The notes under the pieces are model-generated. The model did not search any database, was not told the DNA's origin, and saw only the letters and a list, made by a program, of their open reading frames with translations. Position numbers and translations under genes: made by a program. This document shows, one piece after another, positions 7,880-14,767 of a stretch of 20,467 nt of DNA. Within the stretch, counting starts at the first letter, position 1. Each line of letters opens with the position of its first letter. This DNA comes from VRUE01 sp036403515 (lineage in GTDB: Bacteria > Actinomycetota > Thermoleophilia > Solirubrobacterales > 70-9), in contig DASWQV010000028.1 in the NCBI GenBank assembly GCA_036403515.1, positions 1 through 20,467 on the forward strand, given 5' to 3'.

Positions 7880-8937
7880 GTGGCCGGCTGAAGCTGCGCC
7901 GCGCACTGATCGTCGGCGAGGACCCGCTGACGATCGAGCTCGACGGTGAGCGTCGGGCCGCATGGGCCGACACCGCCCTGCTTGGCGAGATGCGCGAGGG
8001 CGACGAGGTCGTGGTCAACGTCGAGGCCCTCGACCTGGGCCTCGGCTCGGGTGGCTTCGACGTGGTCCACGTCAACCTCACACGGGGTCTGGAAGGCGCT
8101 GGGCAGGACGGCGAGCATGTGATGAAGCTCAACTACACCTCGCTCCAGCACGCCGTGGCTCCGACGGAGCTTCCGGTGCGCCTTATCCCCGATATGAGGG
8201 GGAAAAGCGCACTGGAAGGGTCTGGTGGGCCTGTGCCCGTGCTGGTTCTGCCGCTGCATGGACACCTGGCGCCAGCGAGCTGGGCCGCCGCGCAGGTCAC
8301 GGCAGGGCTCAGGGTCGGTTACGTCCAGACGGCTGGCGGTGCGCTGCCCGGAGCACTGAGTCGCGACGTCGCAGAGCTGCGCGAGCGCGGCCTGCTCTGC
8401 GGTCACATCACGGCTGCGCCGAGCTACGGCGGCGAGCATGAGGCGATCTCCGTCGCGGGCGCTCTTGACGCCGCCGCCCGCAAGCTCGAGTGGGACGCGA
8501 TCATCGCCGGCCCCGGCCCCGGAATCATCGGCTCCGACAGCCGTCTCGGCCACGGCGGCATGGCCGCGCTGGATACCGCGCATGCCTCCTTGGCTCTAGG
8601 CCTTCCCACCCTGCTCTCCCCACGCCTCTCCGGGGCCGACCCGCGCGAGCGCCATCGTCCCGTCAGTCACCACACCCTCACGGTGATGCAGTTGCTCCTG
8701 GCTGGAGTAGAGGTCCCGGTCCCATCCAGCGAGCCAGTCCCGATAGCCGTGCTGGCGACCGCGGCCGGATGGCGCCACCGCCTCCACGAAGCCCCCGTCG
8801 ACCTCCAAGGCTACGAAGCTTCCGAACTACCGGCTCGGACGATGGGCCGCACCTTCCGGGAGGACCCTCTCTTCTTCGCGGCAGCGCTAGCTTCGGGCAG
8901 AGCGCTGGCCGATTCGACTGCGGGTGGCGTGGGCTGA
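7876..8937 (+). CDS. DUF3866 family protein
   Basis: The 353-residue product has features recognised from DUF3866: an N-terminal small-domain-like segment with LNYTSLQHAVAPTE (about 90-103), then LVLPLHGHLAPA, a glycine-rich GPGPGIIGSDSRLGHGG, and a conserved LSPRLSGADPRERHRPVSHH region. No catalytic function has been established for the family to my knowledge. It is soluble, with no signal or membrane segment. It starts at GTG overlapping the M20 peptidase stop, so the two are translationally coupled and likely act in the same process. The pairing is the best functional hint available. Confidence 0.8.
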   Translation: MSGRLKLRRALIVGEDPLTIELDGERRAAWADTALLGEMREGDEVVVNVEALDLGLGSGGFDVVHVNLTRGLEGAGQDGEHVMKLNYTSLQHAVAPTELPVRLIPDMRGKSALEGSGGPVPVLVLPLHGHLAPASWAAAQVTAGLRVGYVQTAGGALPGALSRDVAELRERGLLCGHITAAPSYGGEHEAISVAGALDAAARKLEWDAIIAGPGPGIIGSDSRLGHGGMAALDTAHASLALGLPTLLSPRLSGADPRERHRPVSHHTLTVMQLLLAGVEVPVPSSEPVPIAVLATAAGWRHRLHEAPVDLQGYEASELPARTMGRTFREDPLFFAAALASGRALADSTAGGVG

Positions 8938-8957
8938 GGGGACCCGAGAACGGACGC

Positions 8958-8975
8958 CCTGCGCCCGCCCGCAGG
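8958..8975. terminator. Possible U-less hairpin between DUF3866 and xerD
   Basis: CCTGCG (8958-8963) pairs with CGCAGG (8970-8975) around a 6-nt loop, and GGCCC/GGGCC pairing follows nearby. No T-run follows. It lies in the 126-nt gap before xerD, where no TANNNT box at leaderless spacing is seen, so xerD may be read from the upstream unit. The terminator assignment is tentative. Confidence 0.3.
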
Positions 8976-9063
8976 CCCCCTTCAAACCGCGACGGGCCCC
9001 GCAGCCAAGCGCATGGTCCATTGCCGACCAAGGTCTTCCGCGACCCAGCGAGAACCCCCCGCC

Positions 9064-10005
9064 ATGGTCGTCGCCGATCCACCGAAAGCCGAGTCGCGCT
9101 TCGAGTCCCTGGTCCTCGACTTCCTCTCCTACCTGGAGCTGGAGCGCGGCCTCTCGCGCAACACCCTCGACGCCTACCGCACCGACCTGCACCAGTACGG
9201 CGAGTACCTCGACGCTCACCAGCTCGACGCGCTTGCCGCGGGCCCGGCTGACGTCAGCGAGTTCCTCGCCGAGCTGGCAACTGGAAATGGCCGCCCTGCC
9301 TGCTCCTCTGCAACCGTCCACCGCAAGGCAGCCTGCCTGCGCTCCTTCTACAAGCAGCTGCGCCGCGACGAGCTGATCGGTGACGATCCAACCGCCGCGC
9401 TCAGCGCCCCGCGACGCGCCCGGAAACTTCCCCAGGTCCTCAACTACGCCGAGGTGCAGAAGCTGCTCGCGGCGCCGAGCGGCGATGGGCCGACGACGCT
9501 GCGCGACCGGGCGCTGCTCGAGGTGATGTACGCCTGCGGGCTGCGGGCCTCGGAGACGATCGGGTTGGAGACGGCCGACGTCGACCTCCATGAGGGATTC
9601 CTGCGAGCCCGCGGCAAGGGCGGCAAGGAACGGCTGGTGCCGCTCGGGCGCAAGGCGATCGCGGCGATCTCGGCCTACCTGCGAGGCGGCCGCCCCAAGC
9701 TGGTCGGCGAGCGCCATGAGGCGAAGCTCTTCGTCAACTTCCGCGGCGGCCCGCTGAGTCGCCAGGGCCTCTACAAAATCGTCCAGCGCAACGCTCGCGA
9801 CGCCGGCCTGGCCGGCCAGATGAGCCCCCACACCCTGCGCCACAGCTTCGCCACCCACCTTCTCGCGGGCGGCTGCGACCTCCGCGCCGTCCAGGAGATG
9901 CTGGGCCACGCCGACATCTCCACGACCCAGCTCTACACCCACCTCTCCGGCGAGGGCCTGAAGCAGGCGTACTTCAAGGCCCACCCCCGAGCCACCGCCG
10001 GCTAG
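9064..10005 (+). CDS. xerD: Site-specific tyrosine recombinase XerD
   Basis: The 313-residue product has an N-terminal core-binding SAM-like domain (FLSYLELERGLSRNTLDAYR) and a complete catalytic domain: R161, K185 or K188 in RGKGGKERLV, H256-x-x-R259, H282 and nucleophile Y291 in TQLYTH. XerC/XerD resolve chromosome dimers at dif. The position downstream of pyrG, as in Mycobacterium, argues for the housekeeping XerD rather than an island integrase. ATG 9064 (MVVADPPKAESRFE) gives normal length; an in-frame ATG at 9013 would add 17 unlikely residues. No clear Shine-Dalgarno sequence precedes it. Confidence 0.92.
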   Translation: MVVADPPKAESRFESLVLDFLSYLELERGLSRNTLDAYRTDLHQYGEYLDAHQLDALAAGPADVSEFLAELATGNGRPACSSATVHRKAACLRSFYKQLRRDELIGDDPTAALSAPRRARKLPQVLNYAEVQKLLAAPSGDGPTTLRDRALLEVMYACGLRASETIGLETADVDLHEGFLRARGKGGKERLVPLGRKAIAAISAYLRGGRPKLVGERHEAKLFVNFRGGPLSRQGLYKIVQRNARDAGLAGQMSPHTLRHSFATHLLAGGCDLRAVQEMLGHADISTTQLYTHLSGEGLKQAYFKAHPRATAG

Positions 10006-10018
10006 CTATAGGCCCCTT

Positions 10019-10061
10019 GCGGTCGTATTTGTTTCCGCATAGCGGAGAGAAATACGACCGC
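10019..10061. repeat. 43-bp palindromic element A, upstream of mutM
   Basis: GCGGTCGTATTT (10019-10030) pairs with AAATACGACCGC (10050-10061), and an inner CCGC/GCGG pairing caps the hairpin. It sits between the xerD stop and the mutM start box. Its closest relative is element B at 10965-11007, of the same length and opposite orientation. There is no T-run after it on either strand. Confidence 0.75.
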
Positions 10062-10068
10062 GATGGGA

Positions 10069-10074
10069 TAGAAC
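10069..10074 (+). promoter_or_regulatory. Candidate -10 box of mutM (TAGAAC)
   Basis: TAGAAC lies 6 nt before GTG 10081, with no ribosome binding site between. The spacing implies a leaderless mRNA. The hexamer ends in C rather than T, so the match is partial. Confidence 0.4.
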
Positions 10075-10080
10075 TGCGGG

Positions 10081-10974
10081 GTGCCTGAGCTGCCCGAGGT
10101 GGAGACCGTTTGTCGGCAGCTCGATCCTGAGTTGACCGAGCGGCGGATTGAGGCACTCGAGGTGTTCGATTCGCGTTGGTGTCGCCCGATGCCGCCCGCC
10201 AAGCTGGAGGCCGCGGTCGAAGGAGCGACGATCGAAGGGCTGGGACGGCGTGGCAAGTACCTGCTGCTCGCGCTTAGCCGAGCGCGCACGCTGGTCATGC
10301 ACCTGCGGATGACCGGCAACCTCGTTTTGGTCGAGGGTGAGCGCAAGCTCGACCCATCCGTGGGGAGGCGGCTCTACGAGGCGGAGCGCTCGACGTCCGA
10401 ACGCCACCTGCGGGCTCGCTTCACGCTCGATGACGGGCGCCAGCTTTGGTTCACAGATCCACGTCGTTTCGGCGAGGCCTTCTTGATCGACGACGCCGAG
10501 CTCGAGGCCCGATTCGTCAAGCTCGGTGTCGAGCCGCTCTCCGACGCCTTCACTCCAGAGGCGCTGGGGGAGATGGCCGCAAATCGCACCGTGCCGCTGA
10601 AGTCGTTCCTGCTCGACCAGTCCGGGGTCACCGGCGTCGGCAACATCTACGCCGACGAGGCGCTCTTCCGCGCCCGCCTTCACCCGCTCTCGCCGGCCGG
10701 CTCGATGAAGCCGGTGCATCTGGAGGCGCTGCGCGACGCGATCGTGGCGGCGCTGGAAGCGGGGATCGACGGTGGCGGGGCCTCGATCGACGACTATCGC
10801 GACGGCCGTGGCGAGAAGGGCACGATGCAGAACGAGTTCCTGGTCCACACCCGCGAGGGCGAGACCTGCCCGCGCTGTGATGGCGTCATCGTTCGCATCG
10901 TCGTCTCCGGTCGCTCGACCTACTACTGCCCGGACTGCCAAGTGCGCCTGCGCCGCCGCCCCAAGCGGTCGTAG
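10081..10974 (+). CDS. mutM: Formamidopyrimidine-DNA glycosylase (Fpg)
   Basis: Fpg excises 8-oxoguanine and formamidopyrimidines from oxidised DNA and cuts the abasic strand. The 297-residue product begins (M)PELPEVETV: P2 is the catalytic nucleophile and E3 the catalytic acid, which fixes the GTG start. K59 in GRRGKY matches the conserved lysine. The helix-two-turn-helix region holds GVGNIYADEALF, and the C-terminal zinc finger uses C263-x2-C266 and C283-x2-C286. The family is usually about 270-290 residues. The last codons (R, S, stop) fall inside palindrome B, so that element supplies the C-terminus. Confidence 0.97.
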   Translation: MPELPEVETVCRQLDPELTERRIEALEVFDSRWCRPMPPAKLEAAVEGATIEGLGRRGKYLLLALSRARTLVMHLRMTGNLVLVEGERKLDPSVGRRLYEAERSTSERHLRARFTLDDGRQLWFTDPRRFGEAFLIDDAELEARFVKLGVEPLSDAFTPEALGEMAANRTVPLKSFLLDQSGVTGVGNIYADEALFRARLHPLSPAGSMKPVHLEALRDAIVAALEAGIDGGGASIDDYRDGRGEKGTMQNEFLVHTREGETCPRCDGVIVRIVVSGRSTYYCPDCQVRLRRRPKRS

Positions 10975-11007
10975 TTCTCTCCGTCTAGCGAAAGAAGCTA
11001 CGACCGC
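10965..11007. repeat. 43-bp palindromic element B, overlapping the mutM stop
   Basis: GCGGTCGTAG (10965-10974) pairs with CTACGACCGC (10998-11007), with partial pairing of the interior. Its reverse complement matches element A strongly in the 3' half: 18 of the last 19 bases, differing only at one position inside the stem. The two elements therefore bracket mutM in inverted orientation. The left arm contains the mutM stop codon. Confidence 0.75.
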
Positions 11008-11036
11008 AAACGAGCCGTCCGGCCCGTGGTTCACCG

Positions 11037-11042
11037 TAGTCC
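11037..11042 (+). promoter_or_regulatory. Weak candidate -10 box of recO (TAGTCC)
   Basis: TAGTCC lies only 4 nt before GTG 11047, closer than the 6-8 nt at other starts, and ends in C. It is listed because the gap between mutM and recO holds no better promoter and no Shine-Dalgarno sequence. Confidence 0.25.
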
Positions 11043-11046
11043 GGCT

Positions 11047-11772
11047 GTGGCTGGAACGACACTGAAGACAGAGGCGGTGGTGTTGCGCAGCATTCGCTAC
11101 GGAGAGGCTGACCGCATCCTCCACCTCTACTCGAAGACGAAGGGTCGGATCGGCGCGATCGCCAAGGGGGCGCGCAAACCCAAGTCCCGCTTCGGGGGGC
11201 GGCTCGAGCCCTTCTTCCGACTCGATCTGGTCCTGCACGAAGGCCGTGGGGAGCTGCTCACCGTTACCAACGTCGCCACCGTCGAAGGCTTCCCGCGCCT
11301 GCGCGCCTCTGGCCCAGCCCTGAACGCGGGCGCCCGTGCCTGCGATGCGGTGCTGCGCCTGCTCGATTCGGCTGAGCCCAACCCACCCGCATACAACCTG
11401 CTCTGCCGCTACCTGGCGCTGCTCGATGATCCGGCCGCGGAGCGGGCGGCGAGCCTCGAGACGGCGCTCGCCTTCCGACTCAAGCTGGCGCTGGCGGCGG
11501 GCTTCTCACCCGAGCTGGCCTCCTGCGCGAATTGCGGCGAGGCCGAGCACCTGAGCGGGTTCTCCGGGGCCGCGGGCGGCGTCGTCTGCGTTAGCTGCGA
11601 AGCGGGAGCCTTCCCGCTGAGCGAGAACGCGCACCGCTTCATGGTCGCGGCGATCGGCAGTCCTTTGGCTGAGGCGCCCCAGGCCGATGAGATGGCTCTG
11701 CGCCAGGTAGAGCGGGCCGTTCGCGAGACGCTTGAGCATCACGCTCATGTCCAGCTGCGGGCCGCTGCGTAA
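11047..11772 (+). CDS. recO: DNA repair protein RecO
   Basis: RecO loads RecA onto SSB-coated DNA with RecR. The 241-residue product opens with the family hallmark LKTEAVVLRSIRYGEADRIL (OB fold, residues 6-25) and has a helical C-terminal domain with a four-cysteine zinc site: C160-x2-C163 and C181-x2-C184. GTG 11047 is preferred over in-frame ATG 11026 because RecO proteins normally start close to the TEAVVLR motif. Its TAA stop is the first base-paired segment of palindromic element copy 2. It sits between mutM and dgt-dnaG in a repair and replication cluster. Confidence 0.93.
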   Translation: MAGTTLKTEAVVLRSIRYGEADRILHLYSKTKGRIGAIAKGARKPKSRFGGRLEPFFRLDLVLHEGRGELLTVTNVATVEGFPRLRASGPALNAGARACDAVLRLLDSAEPNPPAYNLLCRYLALLDDPAAERAASLETALAFRLKLALAAGFSPELASCANCGEAEHLSGFSGAAGGVVCVSCEAGAFPLSENAHRFMVAAIGSPLAEAPQADEMALRQVERAVRETLEHHAHVQLRAAA

Positions 11773-11888
11773 GGGCCAGTCCCGGCAGGGGTTCCACTTA
11801 ACTTTTTCGGTGGAGAGTTGCCTGCTGGCGCCTCAGGCTGGCGCCGAAAAAGTACAAGACGTTCCACCCCTGCCGGGACTGGCCCTTA
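11770..11888. repeat. Palindromic element copy 2, possible structured RNA
   Basis: A perfect 23-bp outer stem pairs 11770-11792 with 11866-11888, and the inner ACTTTTTCGGTG/CGCCGAAAAAGT stem is the same as in copy 1. The blocks 11787-11814 and 11842-11871 are identical to copy 1. Outer-stem differences from copy 1 are three base pairs changed on both strands. The left arm holds the recO stop codon and the last two bases of the right arm begin the dgt -10 box. The apical loop differs from copy 1. Confidence 0.85.
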
Positions 11889-11892
11889 GGAT
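11887..11892 (+). promoter_or_regulatory. Candidate -10 box of dgt (TAGGAT)
   Basis: TAGGAT is a full TANNNT match 6 nt before ATG 11899, with no Shine-Dalgarno. It overlaps the right arm of the palindromic element by 2 nt, so folding of that DNA or RNA could touch promoter use. Confidence 0.6.
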
Positions 11893-11898
11893 CGACGG

Positions 11899-12897
11899 AT
11901 GGATATGACGGTGACGTTCGAGGATCGTGTGCGTGCGTGGGAGGGCGAGTTCCTCGATGAGCGGGCGACGCGCTCCTATCCGGCACACCGCAAGGTCGAG
12001 GAGCCCAACAGCCACGTTCGCACGCCCTTTCAGCGCGACCGCGACCGCATTGTCCATACCAAGGCCTTCCGGCGGCTCAAGCACAAGACCCAGGTTTTCG
12101 TTGCGCCGGAGGGGGACCACTACCGCACCCGCCTCACTCACACGATCGAGGCCTGCGGGATCGCCCGCACCGTTGCCCGCGCGCTCGGGCTCAACGAGGA
12201 TCTGACCGAGGCGATCGGGCTCGGTCATGACCTCGGCCATCCGCCCTTCGGCCATGCCGGCGAGGAGGCCCTTGACGCGGCCCTGCGCGAGCGCTGCGGC
12301 AGTGGCTTCAAGCACAACGAGCACTCGCTGCGGGTGGTGGAGGTGCTGGAGCGAGACGGTCGTGGGCTCAACCTCACAGAGCAGGTCCGAGACGGCATTC
12401 TCAACCACACCGGCTCGAACAAGCCGGCGACGCTGGAGGGGCGGATCGTCAAGCTGGTCGATCGTGTCGCCTACATCAATCACGACATCGACGATGCGCT
12501 GCGGGCCGGAATCCTCAGCGTCGGGGACCTTCCGACGGCGGAGATCGAGCTGCTTGGCGAGACCGGATCGACCCGGATCGACACACTTGTCCGTGACATC
12601 GTGGAGCGCTCGCGGACGGCCGGCGACATCGTCCAGAGCGATGAGGTCGGCGGGGCGATGCTGCGGTTGCGCAAGTTCATGTTCGATCGCGTCTACCTCG
12701 GCTCCCTGGCGCGCAGTGAGCACGAGCGCGTCCACCGGATGATGCGGACGCTCTTCGACCACTACATGGAACGGCCCGCCGAGGCGCCGGAGCTGGAGCC
12801 GGGCGCCAGCGAGTGCCAGCGGGTCGCCGACTACCTGGCGGGGATGACCGACCGCTACTGCATCGCCAAGTACGCGGAGCTGGCCGAGTGGCGCTGA
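11899..12897 (+). CDS. dgt: Deoxyguanosinetriphosphate triphosphohydrolase-like protein
   Basis: This is an HD-domain dNTP triphosphohydrolase, which splits dNTPs to nucleoside and triphosphate and so helps set dNTP pools. The 332-residue product shows the family opening (RSYPAHR, then FQRDRDRIVHTKAFRRLKHK) and the metal site H81 in RLTHTIE, H110-D111 in GHDLGHPPFGHAGE and D188 in LVDRVAYINHD. Length fits the short (type 2) dGTPase-like group. ATG 11899 follows a TAGGAT box by 6 nt. It overlaps the dnaG start by 10 nt; the dgt-dnaG pairing is widespread in actinobacteria and links dNTP control to replication priming. Confidence 0.94.
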   Translation: MDMTVTFEDRVRAWEGEFLDERATRSYPAHRKVEEPNSHVRTPFQRDRDRIVHTKAFRRLKHKTQVFVAPEGDHYRTRLTHTIEACGIARTVARALGLNEDLTEAIGLGHDLGHPPFGHAGEEALDAALRERCGSGFKHNEHSLRVVEVLERDGRGLNLTEQVRDGILNHTGSNKPATLEGRIVKLVDRVAYINHDIDDALRAGILSVGDLPTAEIELLGETGSTRIDTLVRDIVERSRTAGDIVQSDEVGGAMLRLRKFMFDRVYLGSLARSEHERVHRMMRTLFDHYMERPAEAPELEPGASECQRVADYLAGMTDRYCIAKYAELAEWR

Positions 12898-14669
12898 TCT
12901 CGGCCGAGAGCCTGGAGCGGGTCAAGCAGGCGGTCGACATCGTCGAGGTGATCTCGGCCCACACCGATCTGCGTCGCCAGGGCGCCCGCTGGGTCGGTCT
13001 CTGCCCCTTCCATGAGGAGCGCACGCCATCGTTCTCGGTCGACGCCCAGGAAAAGCTCTACCACTGCTTCGGTTGCGGGGTCGGTGGGGACACGATCAAG
13101 TTCGTCGAGGAGAAGGAGGGGCTGGGCTTCGCCGAGGCGGTGGAGCTGCTCGCCGATCGCTACGGGGTCGAGCTCGAGCGCGAGCGCGAGGATCCCCGGG
13201 CGGAGGCCAAGCGCCAGCAGCGCCGCCGCCTCAGTGAGCTGCTCGACCGCACCGCCACCTTCTACGCCAGCTACCTCTGGGACTCCGACGAGGCGGCGAA
13301 GGCGCGCGAGTACATGGGCCAGCGCGGCCTCGGCGAGGAGGTCCTGCGCGCCTTCGCGGTCGGCTACGCGCCCAGCGCCTGGGACAAAGTGCTGCTGCGC
13401 GGCCAGCGGGCGGGCTTCAAGGTTGAGGAGCTGCGCGGAGTCGGCCTGGTCCAGCGCGGCCGGGGGGGAGGAGAGTACGACCGCTTCCGCTCCCGGATCA
13501 TGTTCCCGATCCGCGACCGCCGCGGCCGCACGCTCGGCTTCGGCGGCCGGGCAATGCGCTCCGACCAGGGCGCCAAGTACGTCAACACGGCCGAGACCGA
13601 CTTCTTCCACAAGAGCAACATGCTCTACGGCATCGACCTGGCCAAGGCGGCGATCGCCAAGGCGGGACGCGCAGTCGTGGTCGAGGGCTACACCGACGTC
13701 CTTGCCCTGCACCAGGCGGGGATCGAGGAGGCGGTCGGGGTGATGGGCACCGCGATCACCGAGGAGCAGGTCGCATCGCTCTCGGGCATGGTCGACGAGG
13801 TGGTCCTTGCCCTCGACGCCGATTCGGCGGGGCAGGAGGCGATGCTGCGCGCGCAGCGGGTGGCGGCGGGTCGCAGGATGCGCCTGCGGGTGGCGGCGAT
13901 GCCGGCGGGCGAGGACCCGGCCGAGATGATGGCCGCCGAGGGCGGCGCTGAGCGTTTTCGTGCCCTGCTGGACGGGGCGGTGGAGCTGGCCGCCTTCCAG
14001 GTCGGCCTGGTGCTCGACCGTACCGACGCCTCTTCCCCGGCAGATCGCGATCGGGCCCTCGCCGAGGTCGCGCCGATCCTCGCCGGGTTGGGGGAGAGCG
14101 CCAGCCGCGACGACCTCGTGCGCCGGGTCGCCGAGCGACTCGACCTCGAGCCGGCGATGGTGATGGGACGGGTGGTGGCGGCTCAGCCGCTGAGCGGCGG
14201 TCCGGTCGAGGCCCCGGACCAGGGCAGACGCGGCCAGGCGTCGGCGCCGCGGCGGACGGCCGAGCTGACCTCGCGCGAGCGCCGCGAGCGCGCCCTGCTG
14301 GCGATGTGCGTCGCCCTGCCAGAGCAGGGCAGGGGCTATCTGGAGCGCCTTACTGCCGAGCACCTCTCGCCCGGCGGCGCCCGGGCTGCCGCCTGGCTAC
14401 GCGACCACCCGGCGGACCCGGCATCCGACCTGCCGCGCGAGGACTCCGAGCTGGCCGGCCTGATCACCGAGCTGGTCATCCTCGCCCACGACGAGCCCGC
14501 CTCGCCCGAGGCGATGGAGCTCAACTTCCTTCTCCTCGACCAGCGCCGCATCGAGGCCGAGATCGCCACGGCGGGGGAGCAGAACGACTACGAGCGCCGC
14601 GCGGCGCTCAGCCGCGAGCGCGCCGCCCTGGTTCAGCGCATCGCCCACACCGAGCGCGTCAGCGGCTAA
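12888..14669 (+). CDS. dnaG: DNA primase
   Basis: Primase makes RNA primers for replication with DnaB helicase. The 593-residue product has the CHC2 zinc finger (C39-x2-H42, C60-x2-C63 in YHCFGCGVGGD), the RNA polymerase domain, and the Toprim centre: E266 in VEGYTD and D310-x-D312 in LDADSAG. A variable C-terminal helicase-binding domain follows. GTG 12888 (VALISAESLERVKQAVDIVEV) fits the family start and overlaps dgt by 10 nt; the frame remains open upstream to 12813 inside dgt. Translation is probably coupled to dgt. No separate promoter is evident. Confidence 0.97.
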   Translation: MALISAESLERVKQAVDIVEVISAHTDLRRQGARWVGLCPFHEERTPSFSVDAQEKLYHCFGCGVGGDTIKFVEEKEGLGFAEAVELLADRYGVELEREREDPRAEAKRQQRRRLSELLDRTATFYASYLWDSDEAAKAREYMGQRGLGEEVLRAFAVGYAPSAWDKVLLRGQRAGFKVEELRGVGLVQRGRGGGEYDRFRSRIMFPIRDRRGRTLGFGGRAMRSDQGAKYVNTAETDFFHKSNMLYGIDLAKAAIAKAGRAVVVEGYTDVLALHQAGIEEAVGVMGTAITEEQVASLSGMVDEVVLALDADSAGQEAMLRAQRVAAGRRMRLRVAAMPAGEDPAEMMAAEGGAERFRALLDGAVELAAFQVGLVLDRTDASSPADRDRALAEVAPILAGLGESASRDDLVRRVAERLDLEPAMVMGRVVAAQPLSGGPVEAPDQGRRGQASAPRRTAELTSRERRERALLAMCVALPEQGRGYLERLTAEHLSPGGARAAAWLRDHPADPASDLPREDSELAGLITELVILAHDEPASPEAMELNFLLLDQRRIEAEIATAGEQNDYERRAALSRERAALVQRIAHTERVSG

Positions 14670-14673
14670 TCGG

Positions 14674-14679
14674 TAAATT
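14674..14679 (+). promoter_or_regulatory. Candidate -10 box of tRNA-Asn (TAAATT)
   Basis: TAAATT lies 12 nt before the first base of the mature tRNA and 4 nt after the dnaG stop. The second tRNA in the window has a TANNNT box at nearly the same spacing (11 nt). Confidence 0.4.
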
Positions 14680-14691
14680 CCGTCTCGCCGG

Positions 14692-14764
14692 TCCGGGGTA
14701 GCTCAATCGGTAGAGCACTCGGCTGTTAACCGAGTTGTTGTGGGTTCGAGTCCCACCCCCGGAG
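14692..14764 (+). tRNA. tRNA-Asn (anticodon GTT)
   Basis: A complete 73-nt cloverleaf. The acceptor stem TCCGGGG pairs with CCCCGGA, the anticodon stem CTCGG/CCGAG encloses CTGTTAA with GTT at 14725-14727, and a standard T arm (GGTTCGAGTCC) follows. The discriminator is G and no CCA is encoded. The minus-strand glycosyltransferase gene ends only 3 nt downstream. Confidence 0.96.
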
Positions 14765-14767
14765 CTT

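Noticed and set aside
9013..9063. Longer XerD start at ATG 9013
   Set aside because: It would add residues unlike the family; ATG 9064 gives normal length.
9064..10005. XerD as the missing integrase of the tRNA island
   Set aside because: It sits in the conserved pyrG-xerD neighbourhood more than 8 kb from the att repeats and looks like housekeeping XerD.
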